From positions 1 to 57,131 of IMG/VR virus record IMGVR_UViG_3300021365_000017: a stretch of DNA of 57,131 nt. One strand, 5' to 3'. Every line of letters starts with the position of its first letter. Position 1 is the first letter of the stretch. This DNA is from a virus. This document shows positions 1 to 6,840 of this stretch, one piece after another. The notes under the pieces are model-generated. The model was not told where the DNA came from. It did not search any database and saw only the letters and a list, made by a program, of their open reading frames with translations. A program made the translations under genes and the position numbers.

Positions 1-142
1 GACAGTCTTGCTTGAACCGGTAGACTGAGCTACGGTAATCTGTGGGCTGGCGGTTCCTGACGTGCTGGTCGTTACAGTTGAAGCCGAGGGGAATGCCCTC
101 TTCTTAATTGTACCATCACTAGCAATAATCAAAACATCTGTT
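1..142. repeat. Terminal direct repeat, left copy
   Basis: These bases recur in the same orientation at 56990-57131 with a single mismatch (A at 127, C at 57116). The repeat lies inside one coding frame that continues across the ends, so it marks closure of a circular or circularly permuted genome. It may be an assembly overlap rather than a physical terminal repeat; sequence alone cannot tell the two apart. Confidence 0.93.
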
Positions 143-345
143 TCGGTTCCGGTAGCCAAGCTGGTTGGTCCACTGCCAATCTTTAGTCCAGCAACTTTTA
201 CCTCCGTGGTAGAAAGCGAGAGTGCGGAAGAGTTTCCACTCCCATCTTCAATTACCTTTAGGCTGGATGTAAGGTTAGCGGCATCTGTTGTTTTCAGAAG
301 CCCTTGATACGTTGACTTAATCCTATTTCCACTAAGTGTTCCCAT
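1..345 (-). CDS. Tail appendage/fibre-like protein, N-terminal part (gene continues at the right end)
   Basis: The minus-strand frame starts at the ATG at 345-343 (MGTLSGNRIKSTYQGLLKTT) and stays open to base 1. Joined to 56989-56477 through the terminal repeat it gives one continuous protein of 285 residues. The N-terminus (STYQGLLKT.DAANLTSSLKVIEDGSGNSSALSLS) is of the kind found at the start of Bacteroidetes-phage fibre proteins; the rest is Ser/Thr/Gly-rich beta-type sequence. A perfect TATATTTG element lies 16 nt upstream (362-369). The role as a virion surface appendage is inferred from composition and from its place at the head of the late operon that contains terminase. Confidence 0.75.
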   Translation of the reverse strand, partial: MGTLSGNRIKSTYQGLLKTTDAANLTSSLKVIEDGSGNSSALSLSTTEVKVAGLKIGSGPTSLATGTETDVLIIASDGTIKKRAFPSASTVTTSTSGTASPQITVAQSTGSSKTV

Positions 346-361
346 GCGATTAACTTTACAG

Positions 362-369
362 CAAATATA
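362..369 (-). promoter_or_regulatory. Bacteroidetes-type -7 promoter element TATATTTG
   Basis: On the minus strand this reads TATATTTG, an exact match to TAnnTTTG, 16 nt before the ATG at 345. It is suited to drive the late operon that runs across the circular junction into the GroES-like, terminase and portal genes. No clear -33 TTTG is seen. Confidence 0.55.
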
Positions 370-375
370 CTACTA

Positions 376-810
376 ATGAGTAGACACCATCCGTCGCGCA
401 GAAGGCGTGACTTTAGCAAATTGAATAAACGATATGTAAAGCGTAACGACCTAAAGAAACTATCGTTAGTACTAAGAGATGTAAAACTTAACTTCGATAT
501 AGGACTGGCCGAAGTTGAGACACTTTTGTTCTGTTACGACTACGAGTTCTTCACCATCAACCATCTCTCGAAAGCCATGGGCAAGAGCAGGAAGAAGCTG
601 TATGAAAGGACCGTGTTGCCCCTGAAGCAAAAAGGGTACATAGAAGTAATACATCATGGCAAGGAGGTTGATTCTTACGTCAATGCCCTATTCCATGAGA
701 AGTCCGGTAACGAGCATAGACTCGGTTTGTCTCAATCGGGACGCATGCTTGTGCAGCGAATATACAGAAAGCTAGATGGGGGTGAGCCTATTAATCTTGA
801 GTCTTCTTGA
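376..810 (+). CDS. Winged-helix DNA-binding protein (MarR-like fold)
   Basis: A 144-residue protein with a very basic N-terminus (SRHHPSRRRRDF) followed by helices and a recognition-helix-like segment (INHLSKAMGKSRKKLYERTV, residues about 57-76), a likely wing and a closing helix (LGLSQSGRMLVQRIYRKL). This order resembles MarR/winged-helix proteins. The gene is on the plus strand, opposite to its late-gene neighbours, and diverges from the appendage gene starting at 345. Its last 20 bases overlap the end of the convergent lysozyme gene. A role as transcriptional regulator or virion DNA-binding protein is inference. Confidence 0.6.
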   Translation: MSRHHPSRRRRDFSKLNKRYVKRNDLKKLSLVLRDVKLNFDIGLAEVETLLFCYDYEFFTINHLSKAMGKSRKKLYERTVLPLKQKGYIEVIHHGKEVDSYVNALFHEKSGNEHRLGLSQSGRMLVQRIYRKLDGGEPINLESS

Positions 811-1345
811 GTGATGAGTCTGAATACTCGGACTCGAACTTCTCGTTGTAACCTAGAATCTTAGAGACGTAATCTCTTGTTTCTAAAGGAAGTCTTTTAA
901 TCCAGTCTAAGGAGTTGTAGATATCCACACCCTCGTCTCTAGCTTGATTCAATACACGAACTACGGCAGTGGGACCAAAGTTGTAGGCCGCAAGAGACTT
1001 GGCAATCTTAACCTCATCTGAACCCTTGTTCCAACTTCTTTCCATCAACGACTCCATGTATGCACGTTGAGCCATACGGGAGTCTTTAGGATTAAAAGCG
1101 TCAAAGCCCTCAGGTATCATGCCTTTCTCCTTCATGTAACTTTCAGTGCCGGGCATAATCTGAGCTAGTCCACGAGCTCCCGCAGGTGACTCAGCTAAAG
1201 GATTAAACCTAGACTCCTTAAAGATTTGTCTTTCAAGAATGTCATCAAAACTCTTAGCACCAGACGGTGGCCAATCAACTGAACCGTCCTCTCTCATGCT
1301 TACTCTGGCTACCCTTTGATTTTTTTTTTCTCGTTTTACAAGCAT
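791..1345 (-). CDS. Lytic transglycosylase (SLT domain, goose-lysozyme fold)
   Basis: A 184-residue protein with classic soluble-lytic-transglycosylase signatures: RQIFKESRFNPLAESPAGAR with the catalytic Glu in the KES triplet, then GLAQIMPGT, and SLAAYNFGPTAV near residue 125-135. Such enzymes cleave peptidoglycan between MurNAc and GlcNAc. In a phage it serves as endolysin or as a virion-borne wall-opening enzyme. No signal peptide is seen. I chose the ATG at 1345 rather than the GTG at 1351 because a degenerate -7 box (TATATTG) occupies 1351-1357. It converges on and overlaps the winged-helix gene by 20 bases. Confidence 0.88.
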   Translation of the reverse strand: MLVKREKKNQRVARVSMREDGSVDWPPSGAKSFDDILERQIFKESRFNPLAESPAGARGLAQIMPGTESYMKEKGMIPEGFDAFNPKDSRMAQRAYMESLMERSWNKGSDEVKIAKSLAAYNFGPTAVVRVLNQARDEGVDIYNSLDWIKRLPLETRDYVSKILGYNEKFESEYSDSSLKKTQD

Positions 1346-1350
1346 GGGCA

Positions 1351-1357
1351 CAATATA
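1351..1357 (-). promoter_or_regulatory. Degenerate -7 element TATATTG upstream of lysozyme
   Basis: The minus strand reads TATATTG, one T short of TATATTTG, ending 5 nt before the ATG at 1345. The position matches the perfect boxes in front of other late genes, so it is probably a weak version of the same promoter. Confidence 0.35.
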
Positions 1358-1408
1358 CGGAATCTAATAGCGTTAAGGATGTAGACAAACCTTTAAACCC
1401 CTTCCATT

Positions 1409-1873
1409 ATGAAGAACATCATTTTAATTTTTGCCCTTGTCGCAAACGCAGCTTCGGCTCAGTACATGCATTTCAGAATCATACCTGACCATGACCACAA
1501 CATGTTGTCATCTTCTGACAACGATAGTGTGGAGTGGGTTGTATTCATCGACGACCTATACGAACCGTCCGAAACTCCAGACTTCAAACCGTTGCGCGAA
1601 GCGGAGTGTATTTTTGATTCAGGCTCTACTGTCCTGAACTACAAAACGTACACACTCGGTACTCATCACCTGCTGCTACGCAATAAGATTAGTGGACAGA
1701 ACATCGCATACGCAGTCCTGCACATTGACTACAATGCCCGAGATTTTAGAATGAGCCGGGGAGGAGTGTTTACAATGTGGATTTTCGAGCACGATGACCC
1801 ATACGCGGTGTATGCACCTACACGGGAGAATGCGTGGGCTACCCCTTACTTTATTCCGGGGTTGCTGAATTAA
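1409..1873 (+). CDS. Secreted or periplasmic protein with signal peptide, function unknown
   Basis: A 154-residue protein beginning with a good Sec signal peptide (MKNIILIFALVANAASA, probable cleavage before QYM). The mature part is mixed alpha/beta with many His, Asp and aromatic residues (RIIPDHDHNM; FEHDDPYAVYAP). No known family is recognised. The gene lies on the plus strand between minus-strand late genes, and its TAA shares the palindrome TTAA (1870-1873) with the stop of the convergent gene. Export plus isolated orientation suggests an accessory gene acting in the host envelope, for example in superinfection exclusion; that is speculation. Confidence 0.65.
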   Translation: MKNIILIFALVANAASAQYMHFRIIPDHDHNMLSSSDNDSVEWVVFIDDLYEPSETPDFKPLREAECIFDSGSTVLNYKTYTLGTHHLLLRNKISGQNIAYAVLHIDYNARDFRMSRGGVFTMWIFEHDDPYAVYAPTRENAWATPYFIPGLLN

Positions 1874-3081
1874 AACTTTGCTTTAAGGTCCTTTCGGGTA
1901 AACAGTTTAGCAAGCTTAGTAGGATACTTTACAGTACCCCTGTCACCGAAATTTTCGGTTCGATTGAACAAGCCTCTGCTGACAGAAGTGACTCCGCGTT
2001 CACCCTCTTCTTTTGTAGGGGGAATCTCGGTGCCTCTGTTGGCACGCTTGTAAATCATTCCCCCGCCATCCATCTCATCTCGAATCAAACGACCCATCGA
2101 ATCGTATCTAGGGCGGTTTTGCTGCCTTGCCTTCTGAGCTTGCTCTGCTCTTTGCAGTTGTTCTTGGGCTTCACGCTCATCCGCGTCTATGAAGTATTGG
2201 TCTACATTTCCATAGTACTGACCTTTCTGTGAGGACTGCCCGGGGGCTGTATATCGAGGTCCGGTTTCCTGAGAGCCATTTTCATCCATGAACCTTTCTA
2301 GGAAATTGACCGCATCTTTATTAGGGGTGCCGCTCGCGCTTCCGCTCAGGTCAACCCCTTCGGCCTTGGCTAGTTCCAACATCTTAACGGCATCTTCATT
2401 CCTAACCGCTCTATTTCCAACAGAAACCATAAACCCTTTACGCTCGACCGGCCCCTTACCTACCTCGCTTCTCTGAGTAACCGAAGGGGGCGTGTGATAA
2501 GAAACACGAGGAACCGTTAGCTCCCCTAACATCAAAGCACCATGGAAATCACCAATCTTCTTGTCAGTCATGTATGTAGTAGCCACTGAAAGCTTCTCCG
2601 CATCTGACTTACCCTCAAGACCTTGGAAGTTTTCGTTACCAGATTCAATCATTTGATTGATTGCATTGAGAGCTTGGTCTGGGTTTCTCTTCATGTATCC
2701 AACAACCTTAGCGGAGTACTTATTGTACTGCTGGTCAAGAGAGCCATCACCAGACAAATAGTCTTTACCGAAGTCAGACTTAACAAGAGTCTGCTTCATA
2801 TCATCATCTAAGTCATCAAGGTTTCCTGAAGCGGGGAGTTGGAAGTTGTATGCGTCAATCTTACCGGGGGATTGCGCCTCCTGCATACCTTCGTTATTAC
2901 GAAAGTTGGAAGTAATCGTTTCTTGAGTTACAGGGTTGTAAGGGCTTGCTGGAGTTTTCTTAGGGTCACCTTCACGCTCAATCCCAACGCCGTTCTCAGC
3001 GTAAGCCATCTTACCGCCAAAGGCCATTCTCAATCTGTCTACAGAGCTTCCGTAGCCATACTTTTTTCTTCCGTATTCCAT
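1870..3081 (-). CDS. Unknown protein, probable virion-associated, 403 residues
   Basis: No family recognised. The protein is hydrophilic, rich in Gly, Asn, Asp and Gln, starts with MEYGRKKYGYGSSVDRLRMA and ends with a basic tail (KLAKLFTRKDLKAKF). Residues about 310-330 form a Gln/Ala-rich helix (EREAQEQLQRAEQAQKARQQ). The start is supported by a perfect -7 element 4 nt before the ATG. The gene is in the late orientation downstream of small basic-protein genes. A structural or internal virion role is only inferred from orientation and composition. Confidence 0.6.
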   Translation of the reverse strand: MEYGRKKYGYGSSVDRLRMAFGGKMAYAENGVGIEREGDPKKTPASPYNPVTQETITSNFRNNEGMQEAQSPGKIDAYNFQLPASGNLDDLDDDMKQTLVKSDFGKDYLSGDGSLDQQYNKYSAKVVGYMKRNPDQALNAINQMIESGNENFQGLEGKSDAEKLSVATTYMTDKKIGDFHGALMLGELTVPRVSYHTPPSVTQRSEVGKGPVERKGFMVSVGNRAVRNEDAVKMLELAKAEGVDLSGSASGTPNKDAVNFLERFMDENGSQETGPRYTAPGQSSQKGQYYGNVDQYFIDADEREAQEQLQRAEQAQKARQQNRPRYDSMGRLIRDEMDGGGMIYKRANRGTEIPPTKEEGERGVTSVSRGLFNRTENFGDRGTVKYPTKLAKLFTRKDLKAKF

Positions 3082-3085
3082 ACTG

Positions 3086-3093
3086 CAAATGTA
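3086..3093 (-). promoter_or_regulatory. -7 promoter element TACATTTG, 4 nt before ATG
   Basis: The minus strand reads TACATTTG-CAGT-ATG at the start of the 403-residue protein. It is an exact TAnnTTTG match, so close to the start codon that the transcript would begin at or next to the ATG. The same geometry occurs at 3971, 4484, 30824 and 44115. Confidence 0.65.
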
Positions 3094-3104
3094 ATCTTAA
3101 GTTG

Positions 3105-3524
3105 TTATCTCAAATCTGTGTCGTGTTTCTTAGAGCCACGAATGTAACTGTTGACTCTGCCCATAGCCCACGCAGCCATAGATGCTCCTCGACGAGAGCC
3201 AGACGAAAGCCAAGCACCTTGTCCCCTTCTGTAAACTTTCTTTAAGGTTCCGAAAGAAATTCCGGAACTCTTGGCTTTCTTTTGTAGTGTTGCTCTTGTA
3301 GAGCTACTCAAAGGTTTGGCTTTTACTTTAGCCCCCTTCTTAGCCTCTACCCTCTTCTTGAATAGGGATAGCTTGATACGCTTGCCAGACCTGTAGTCCT
3401 CCGACATCTTCTTCTTGTTGGCGGCATCCTCCTCTACAGTGGCTTTTATTTCTTTACCCTGTCCGGGGTCAGTGTATCTAGTAGGGAGTCCGAGTCTATA
3501 CGGTTGCTTCCTTTTACTTGCCAT
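3105..3524 (-). CDS. DUF5824-family protein
   Basis: A 139-residue, strongly basic protein. Its C-terminal half (GISFGTLKKVYRRGQGAWLS, then RRGASMAAWAMGRVNSYI and KKHDTDLR) matches the conserved pattern of DUF5824 phage proteins. The family has no established function; the charge suggests nucleic-acid contact in or around the capsid. The ATG at 3524 overlaps the end of the upstream small basic gene by 11 nt, so the two are translationally coupled. Confidence 0.7.
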   Translation of the reverse strand: MASKRKQPYRLGLPTRYTDPGQGKEIKATVEEDAANKKKMSEDYRSGKRIKLSLFKKRVEAKKGAKVKAKPLSSSTRATLQKKAKSSGISFGTLKKVYRRGQGAWLSSGSRRGASMAAWAMGRVNSYIRGSKKHDTDLR

Positions 3525-3702
3525 GGTCAGCCACTTTAAACGATGCCTTCTCTACAGCACCCGGATGCGGTTTGTACTCACCCTTCATGAGGTAGTATCT
3601 ACCCTGCTCCTCCATCCAGTGATATCCAGAGGGGGGAGAGACCGAAACCTTCTTAGAGGAAACCTTCAGCTTTGCGCGTTCTGATTTCTTCGCCGTCTTC
3701 AT
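3514..3702 (-). CDS. Small basic protein, unknown function
   Basis: A 62-residue, lysine-rich protein (MKTAKKSERAKLKVSSKKVS) with an aromatic centre (SGYHWMEEQGRYYLMKGEYK). No family recognised. It overlaps both neighbours by a few bases (4 nt with the gene before, 11 nt with DUF5824 after) within a compact late cluster. The overlap pattern supports its being real. Confidence 0.6.
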   Translation of the reverse strand: MKTAKKSERAKLKVSSKKVSVSPPSGYHWMEEQGRYYLMKGEYKPHPGAVEKASFKVADHGK

Positions 3703-3971
3703 GTCTTCATCTTAGGTTTTGGTAAACCCTTGGACTGTCTCTCCTTCTCCTTGGAGATGATGTCTTTCAATGCCTCGTCTCGTCTTCCGGTAAGGAGCCA
3801 AGTCATAGCATACCCTTTCATTACCTTATCAGGAATTGACACATCAGGGAAGGCATCACCCATGTGCTTAGCCATGTCCTTTAGATTGGACTCTTTTGTT
3901 ATCGGCTTTTTAGTTGGGTCGCCGTTTACCTTGACACCCGTTGAGGCTTTCTTTTTGCTCTTGTATAGCAT
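3699..3971 (-). CDS. Unknown 90-residue protein
   Basis: The open frame extends upstream to 4052, but the ATG at 3971 (MLYKSKKKASTGVKVNGDP) is chosen because a perfect TATATTTG box ends 4 nt before it and the longer form would run into the neighbouring gene. The protein is basic at both ends and helical in the middle (LKDMAKHMGDAFPDV; AMTWLLTGRRDEALKDII). No family recognised. It overlaps the next small gene by 4 nt. Confidence 0.6.
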   Translation of the reverse strand: MLYKSKKKASTGVKVNGDPTKKPITKESNLKDMAKHMGDAFPDVSIPDKVMKGYAMTWLLTGRRDEALKDIISKEKERQSKGLPKPKMKT

Positions 3972-3975
3972 AACG

Positions 3976-3983
3976 CAAATATA
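3976..3983 (-). promoter_or_regulatory. -7 promoter element TATATTTG, 4 nt before ATG
   Basis: The minus strand reads TATATTTG-CGTT-ATG, with the ATG at 3971. This fixes the start of the 90-residue gene and probably drives the 3971-3105 cluster of small genes as a leaderless-type mRNA. Confidence 0.65.
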
Positions 3984-3984
3984 G

Positions 3985-4251
3985 TCATTTGGTAAGACCC
4001 CATTTGTGGTTGCTGTATCCAACATGAACCTTGAAATCAATGGACTTGACACTCAGCCTCAAGTTATCTTTCTGCTTCTTAATTCTAGCGGGGCTCTTGA
4101 ACGCGAGCTGTATCAGCCTATCCCGGTGAACATCGCTTCCCCAGATTAGATTTTTATTATTACCCGAAAGAACAACGTCTTTAATACGGTAATCTCTTTT
4201 CGTTTTGCCGTCGTGAAGAACGACATCGCACAGGTGGATAGGGTCTTTCAT
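3985..4251 (-). CDS. Unknown 88-residue basic protein
   Basis: The start is taken at ATG 4251 (MKDPIHLCDVVLHDGKTKRD), which has an AGGAG directly before it; a TTG at 4269 would add six residues. The protein is beta-rich and basic (SPARIKKQKDNLRLSVKSIDFK). No family recognised. It follows the membrane coiled-coil gene with a 26-nt gap and belongs to the same late cluster. Confidence 0.5.
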   Translation of the reverse strand: MKDPIHLCDVVLHDGKTKRDYRIKDVVLSGNNKNLIWGSDVHRDRLIQLAFKSPARIKKQKDNLRLSVKSIDFKVHVGYSNHKWGLTK

Positions 4252-4277
4252 ACTCCTATAACGGAGCAAGAATCAAA

Positions 4278-4484
4278 TTATTGCATCTGGTTTTTAGCCA
4301 ACAGCAATTTCACCTCCTGCACTTCTTTAAGAAGTAGCTTCACGTCCTCTTTCATCTCGGAGTTGTCGGTCTCCAAGGCAATCACCCTCCCCTTCAAGGA
4401 GCTGTAGTCTGACTGGTGTTTAATCCAAATCCCAATCAGCGAGCCTGCTATAATAAACAGCTCAAACTGTGTCAATGCATCCAT
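4278..4484 (-). CDS. Small membrane protein with coiled coil (holin- or spanin-like architecture)
   Basis: A 68-residue protein with one hydrophobic segment at residues about 8-22 (FELFIIAGSLIGIWI) followed by a charged heptad helix (SLKGRVIALETDNSEMKEDV and beyond, residues about 30-65). This layout is shared by small phage lysis proteins and XhlA-like membrane anchors, but no family motif is certain. The start is supported by the TACTTTTG box 4 nt upstream. A lysis role is inferred from architecture only. Confidence 0.6.
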   Translation of the reverse strand: MDALTQFELFIIAGSLIGIWIKHQSDYSSLKGRVIALETDNSEMKEDVKLLLKEVQEVKLLLAKNQMQ

Positions 4485-4488
4485 GTTA

Positions 4489-4496
4489 CAAAAGTA
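4489..4496 (-). promoter_or_regulatory. -7 promoter element TACTTTTG, 4 nt before ATG
   Basis: The minus strand reads TACTTTTG-TAAC-ATG at 4484. A TTG lies 18 nt upstream of the box (inside GTTGACG), a plausible -33 partner. Together they match the two-part Bacteroidetes promoter better than the other copies. Confidence 0.65.
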
Positions 4497-4518
4497 GTAA
4501 AATGAATATTACGTCAAC

Positions 4519-5640
4519 TCAAAACCTCCGCTCTGTAATTCTCCTTACTTGCTCCTCTCTATAGAAGGGGTCTAGCTCTGCACCGAAACAAATCTGACCC
4601 CAGTTAGCCAGCACAATTTGAAGGTCGGTAACTGTAAAGAAGCCATCCCCATTTAGGTCTCCCTCAATCCAGTCTATATCTCCCAGATGCGCAAGCATCA
4701 GCATCAAGTCGTTCATACCTACAACCAAATCACCACTGATATCTCCTGCGCAATACGGGTCACCTGTCGTGAGTCCCGGCCTAGTGATTTCAATCATGTT
4801 GTGCATGCGTTCAATCTGACCAGTGGTAAAGTGTTGCCTGCATGAATCTACGTAGTAGTCCATGTGGTTATCTGGTGTATAGCTGTATAGTGCAGGAGGG
4901 CATATTGGATTTTCACAGCTCCAGTTTAGTTTGGTTGGTGGAGTGTCACAAACAAAGTCTCCTGTCTCCTCGCAATCACCGAGGTCTTGGCCGCAGTTAT
5001 CTACGTTTCGAAAGACATGCTGTAGGCTTAGGAAATGTCCCACCTCATGGATAAGTGTTTTGTTCTCATCTCTATTATTCAGTAGGTGGTCTCCGAGTCT
5101 TCCGAATACACTTGTCTTGACCCACACTCCGTCTAGCGTTGTTTGAGGTGTGTAAGCTGTCCACGCAAAACCAAGTATGCCTTGACAAAAAGCTGGGAAC
5201 ACATGTACATTCATTACCGTCTCCCTATCCCATACGATATCCTCTAGGTAATTATTCATAGAAATAAAGGCAAACCCATTGTAAGGAACGCAGTTAGTGT
5301 TGAGTAACGCATAGGAATCCTCGTACTCATCAAAGTCATGGTACTCTATGGATAGTAAATCAAACTCGTACATCGCCTCCTCGAACTCCTCATTCAAATG
5401 AGCAGCTGCATCGTTAACGACATAGGTAGGTAGATTGCTGTGGGGTATGCTGTCGGTGTGATAGATATGAATGACGTAGTTGACCGTCTTCCATTCTGGT
5501 TCATCTGGAAAGAACCCCATTGTTCTTACAGCTAAATCCTCCGGTTCCCCGAATGTGACACACTGAGAATTGACCCTGCTCACAAACAAGAGGGTAAGCA
5601 TCCATAGGATGAAGATTGCATGGAACTTATAGCGTGACAT
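4519..5640 (-). CDS. Secreted M43 (pappalysin-type) zinc metalloprotease with dockerin-like C-terminus
   Basis: A 373-residue protein (start at ATG 5640; ATG 5664 and GTG 5676 are alternatives). It has a signal peptide with hydrophobic core IFILWMLTLLFV and cleavage near VNSQ. The zinc site IHEVGHFLSLQHVF begins near residue 197: HExxH plus a third His, the M43 consensus. Paired Cys residues follow (DNCGQDLGDCEETGDFVCDT), then the Met-turn region HMDYYVDS. Residues about 295-350 hold two EF-hand-like repeats, GDISGDLVVGMNDLMLMLAH and GDLNGDGFFTVTDLQIVLAN, as in type I dockerin. Secreted proteases of this kind are host-type enzymes in Bacteroidetes and odd in a phage. A role in surface remodelling, lysis or virion penetration is inference. 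Confidence 0.85.
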   Translation of the reverse strand: MSRYKFHAIFILWMLTLLFVSRVNSQCVTFGEPEDLAVRTMGFFPDEPEWKTVNYVIHIYHTDSIPHSNLPTYVVNDAAAHLNEEFEEAMYEFDLLSIEYHDFDEYEDSYALLNTNCVPYNGFAFISMNNYLEDIVWDRETVMNVHVFPAFCQGILGFAWTAYTPQTTLDGVWVKTSVFGRLGDHLLNNRDENKTLIHEVGHFLSLQHVFRNVDNCGQDLGDCEETGDFVCDTPPTKLNWSCENPICPPALYSYTPDNHMDYYVDSCRQHFTTGQIERMHNMIEITRPGLTTGDPYCAGDISGDLVVGMNDLMLMLAHLGDIDWIEGDLNGDGFFTVTDLQIVLANWGQICFGAELDPFYREEQVRRITERRF

Positions 5641-5715
5641 GTGGTTGAGTTTAGGGTATAGCATTCCCTCGCACACTATTAGTATTCAACAAGAACGATA
5701 GCCACGTTTCCAAAA

Positions 5716-5856
5716 ATGCTGGATGCTGTCGTAGCTATACGTGAGTGCTCCACAAGCACTCTACGTGAAGCGTTCGTTGCTAAGCTTATGCGAAGTTACA
5801 CGAAAAAAATTAGAAAGTCAAGTGCTTTGACAAGATTAAAACAGTTTGAGCCATAA
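5716..5856 (+). CDS. Possible small protein, 46 residues
   Basis: A clean plus-strand frame from ATG 5716 to TAA 5856 encodes MLDAVVAIRECSTSTLREAF followed by a basic helical tail (MRSYTKKIRKSSALTRLKQF). No family recognised. It lies between the divergent metalloprotease gene and the early block. It has the composition of a real small DNA- or protein-binding peptide, but no promoter cassette or close neighbour supports it. Confidence 0.4.
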   Translation: MLDAVVAIRECSTSTLREAFVAKLMRSYTKKIRKSSALTRLKQFEP

Positions 5857-6295
5857 AAGTAGTACTTACAACCCGCATGCTAATCCGTTTTTTAGGTGAA
5901 AAAAGCGATGAGAAATGTACCCCCATGGGATTATACATACATACAGACGCTACGCCGTGCAAACCGAAACGCAATCGCTGACCCCACCCCCTGCAAACGT
6001 GTCGTGTTGCCGCCAAACATTCTAGCTTTTTGCTTGCGTGCTCTGCTGGTCTGGTCGATGGCCGTGCTCCATCCGTGGTCTGAGACATGAGGTACAGCCA
6101 GCCGATTGATGGACTAGAACCAAAGACCCAAGGCACAATCCACACCCCTGCATTCGGTTGCTCCTATACGCTACCCACAAATGGGGCATTAACATCTGTT
6201 GGCAATTAGCTCATACTAGAACAAGATTGATATCCGTTATACACTCAACAACGCGATAGCTAAATAGATATAACATAACCCCTAACACACTGATA
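5857..6295. other. Intergenic divergent control region
   Basis: No convincing gene is seen in this 439-nt stretch. It separates the minus late cluster from the plus early block, so it probably holds early control sites and perhaps the replication origin. Visible structures are an inverted repeat TTTTTT-AGGTG-AAAAAA (5888-5904), a GATGG/CCATC hairpin near 6057-6073, and a diverged copy of the early palindrome, TTAACATCTGTTGGCA (6189-6204). The leader before 6296 contains ATAACATAACCCCT, which recurs before the gene at 12149. A 64-codon frame at 5896-6090 was judged too weak to call. Confidence 0.5.
6189..6204 (+). promoter_or_regulatory. Diverged copy of the early palindrome/direct repeat
   Basis: The sequence TTAACATCTGTTGGCA resembles the perfect TTAACATCCGTTAACA found after four early genes. 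It is the first member of the series and lies about 90 nt upstream of the first early gene. Confidence 0.4.
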
Positions 6296-6784
6296 ATGAA
6301 TAAGTTAAACATCACATACAAGCGAGGCATCAACACGATGGACTTGACAGCAGAGGGATACGGAGTCATTCAGGAGAAGGTCACCGACGTGTTCGTCGAT
6401 GGTGAATTCAGAATGTTCATCTCCAAGGACGAAGTGACCAAGGAGTACACTGCATGGGAGGACAATGACAGCGAAATGTTCTCCGGAGGATTGACCTTGA
6501 GAGAGTGCAAGGAGAACGTCGAGCGAGTGCTGTTGAAGGAAGCCCGTGAGGACAACCAAGACGCATACGAGGACGCGATACTGGAGCGCAGATACATGCG
6601 TAACCTCAAGGATGCTTGCACCACTCCAAGTGAGCGGTTCGAGGCTCAGGAAGCCATCGACATTGCTCAATCGAAGCTGGACACGTTGCAGGCTGAGTAC
6701 GTTGCGATACTGGAACGCTTGAAGCCATTGATGCCAAGCCACGCAAAGAGCATGGCGCAAATTAGATTGGGTTCTGCACAATAA
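6296..6784 (+). CDS. Early protein, unknown function, 162 residues
   Basis: The first gene of the rightward block. The N-terminal half is beta-rich (EGYGVIQEKVTDVFVDGEFR) and residues about 75-160 form a long charged helical region (LERRYMRNLKDAC; LDTLQAEYVAILERLKPL). No family recognised. Its last codons and stop overlap the CACAATAA part of the next promoter cassette. Immediate-early expression and host-takeover functions are inferred from position only. Confidence 0.65.
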   Translation: MNKLNITYKRGINTMDLTAEGYGVIQEKVTDVFVDGEFRMFISKDEVTKEYTAWEDNDSEMFSGGLTLRECKENVERVLLKEAREDNQDAYEDAILERRYMRNLKDACTTPSERFEAQEAIDIAQSKLDTLQAEYVAILERLKPLMPSHAKSMAQIRLGSAQ

Positions 6785-6817
6785 AGCGAGATTGAGAAGC
6801 GTTAACACTATAGAAAC
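6777..6817 (+). promoter_or_regulatory. Early promoter cassette, copy b
   Basis: CACAATAAA (6777) is followed by GCGTTAACACTATAGAAAC (6799-6817). The distance from the first C to the G of TATAG is 36 nt, matching other copies. It precedes the ArdC-like gene and lacks the TTAACA palindrome. Confidence 0.6.
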
Positions 6818-6818
6818 A

Positions 6819-6840
6819 GGGGAGGCAAATCGGTCTCCCC
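6819..6840 (+). promoter_or_regulatory. Leader hairpin before the ArdC-like gene
   Basis: A perfect 6-bp inverted repeat GGGGAG / CTCCCC with a 10-nt loop lies between the TATAG element and the ATG at 6855. No other early leader has it. It could shield or pace translation, or act as a processing site. Confidence 0.5.

Noticed and set aside
3972-4052. N-terminal extension of the 90-residue gene (start at 4052)
   Set aside because: A TATATTTG box ends 4 nt before the inner ATG at 3971, and the extension would overlap the upstream gene by 68 nt.
5896-6090. A 64-codon plus frame (GTG start) in the intergenic region
   Set aside because: It has a poor composition, no promoter cassette or leader motif, and a competing open frame on the other strand; kept as intergenic.
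5810-6145. A 111-codon minus frame in the intergenic region
   Set aside because: No promoter box, no recognisable protein features, and it overlaps the better small plus frame at 5716.
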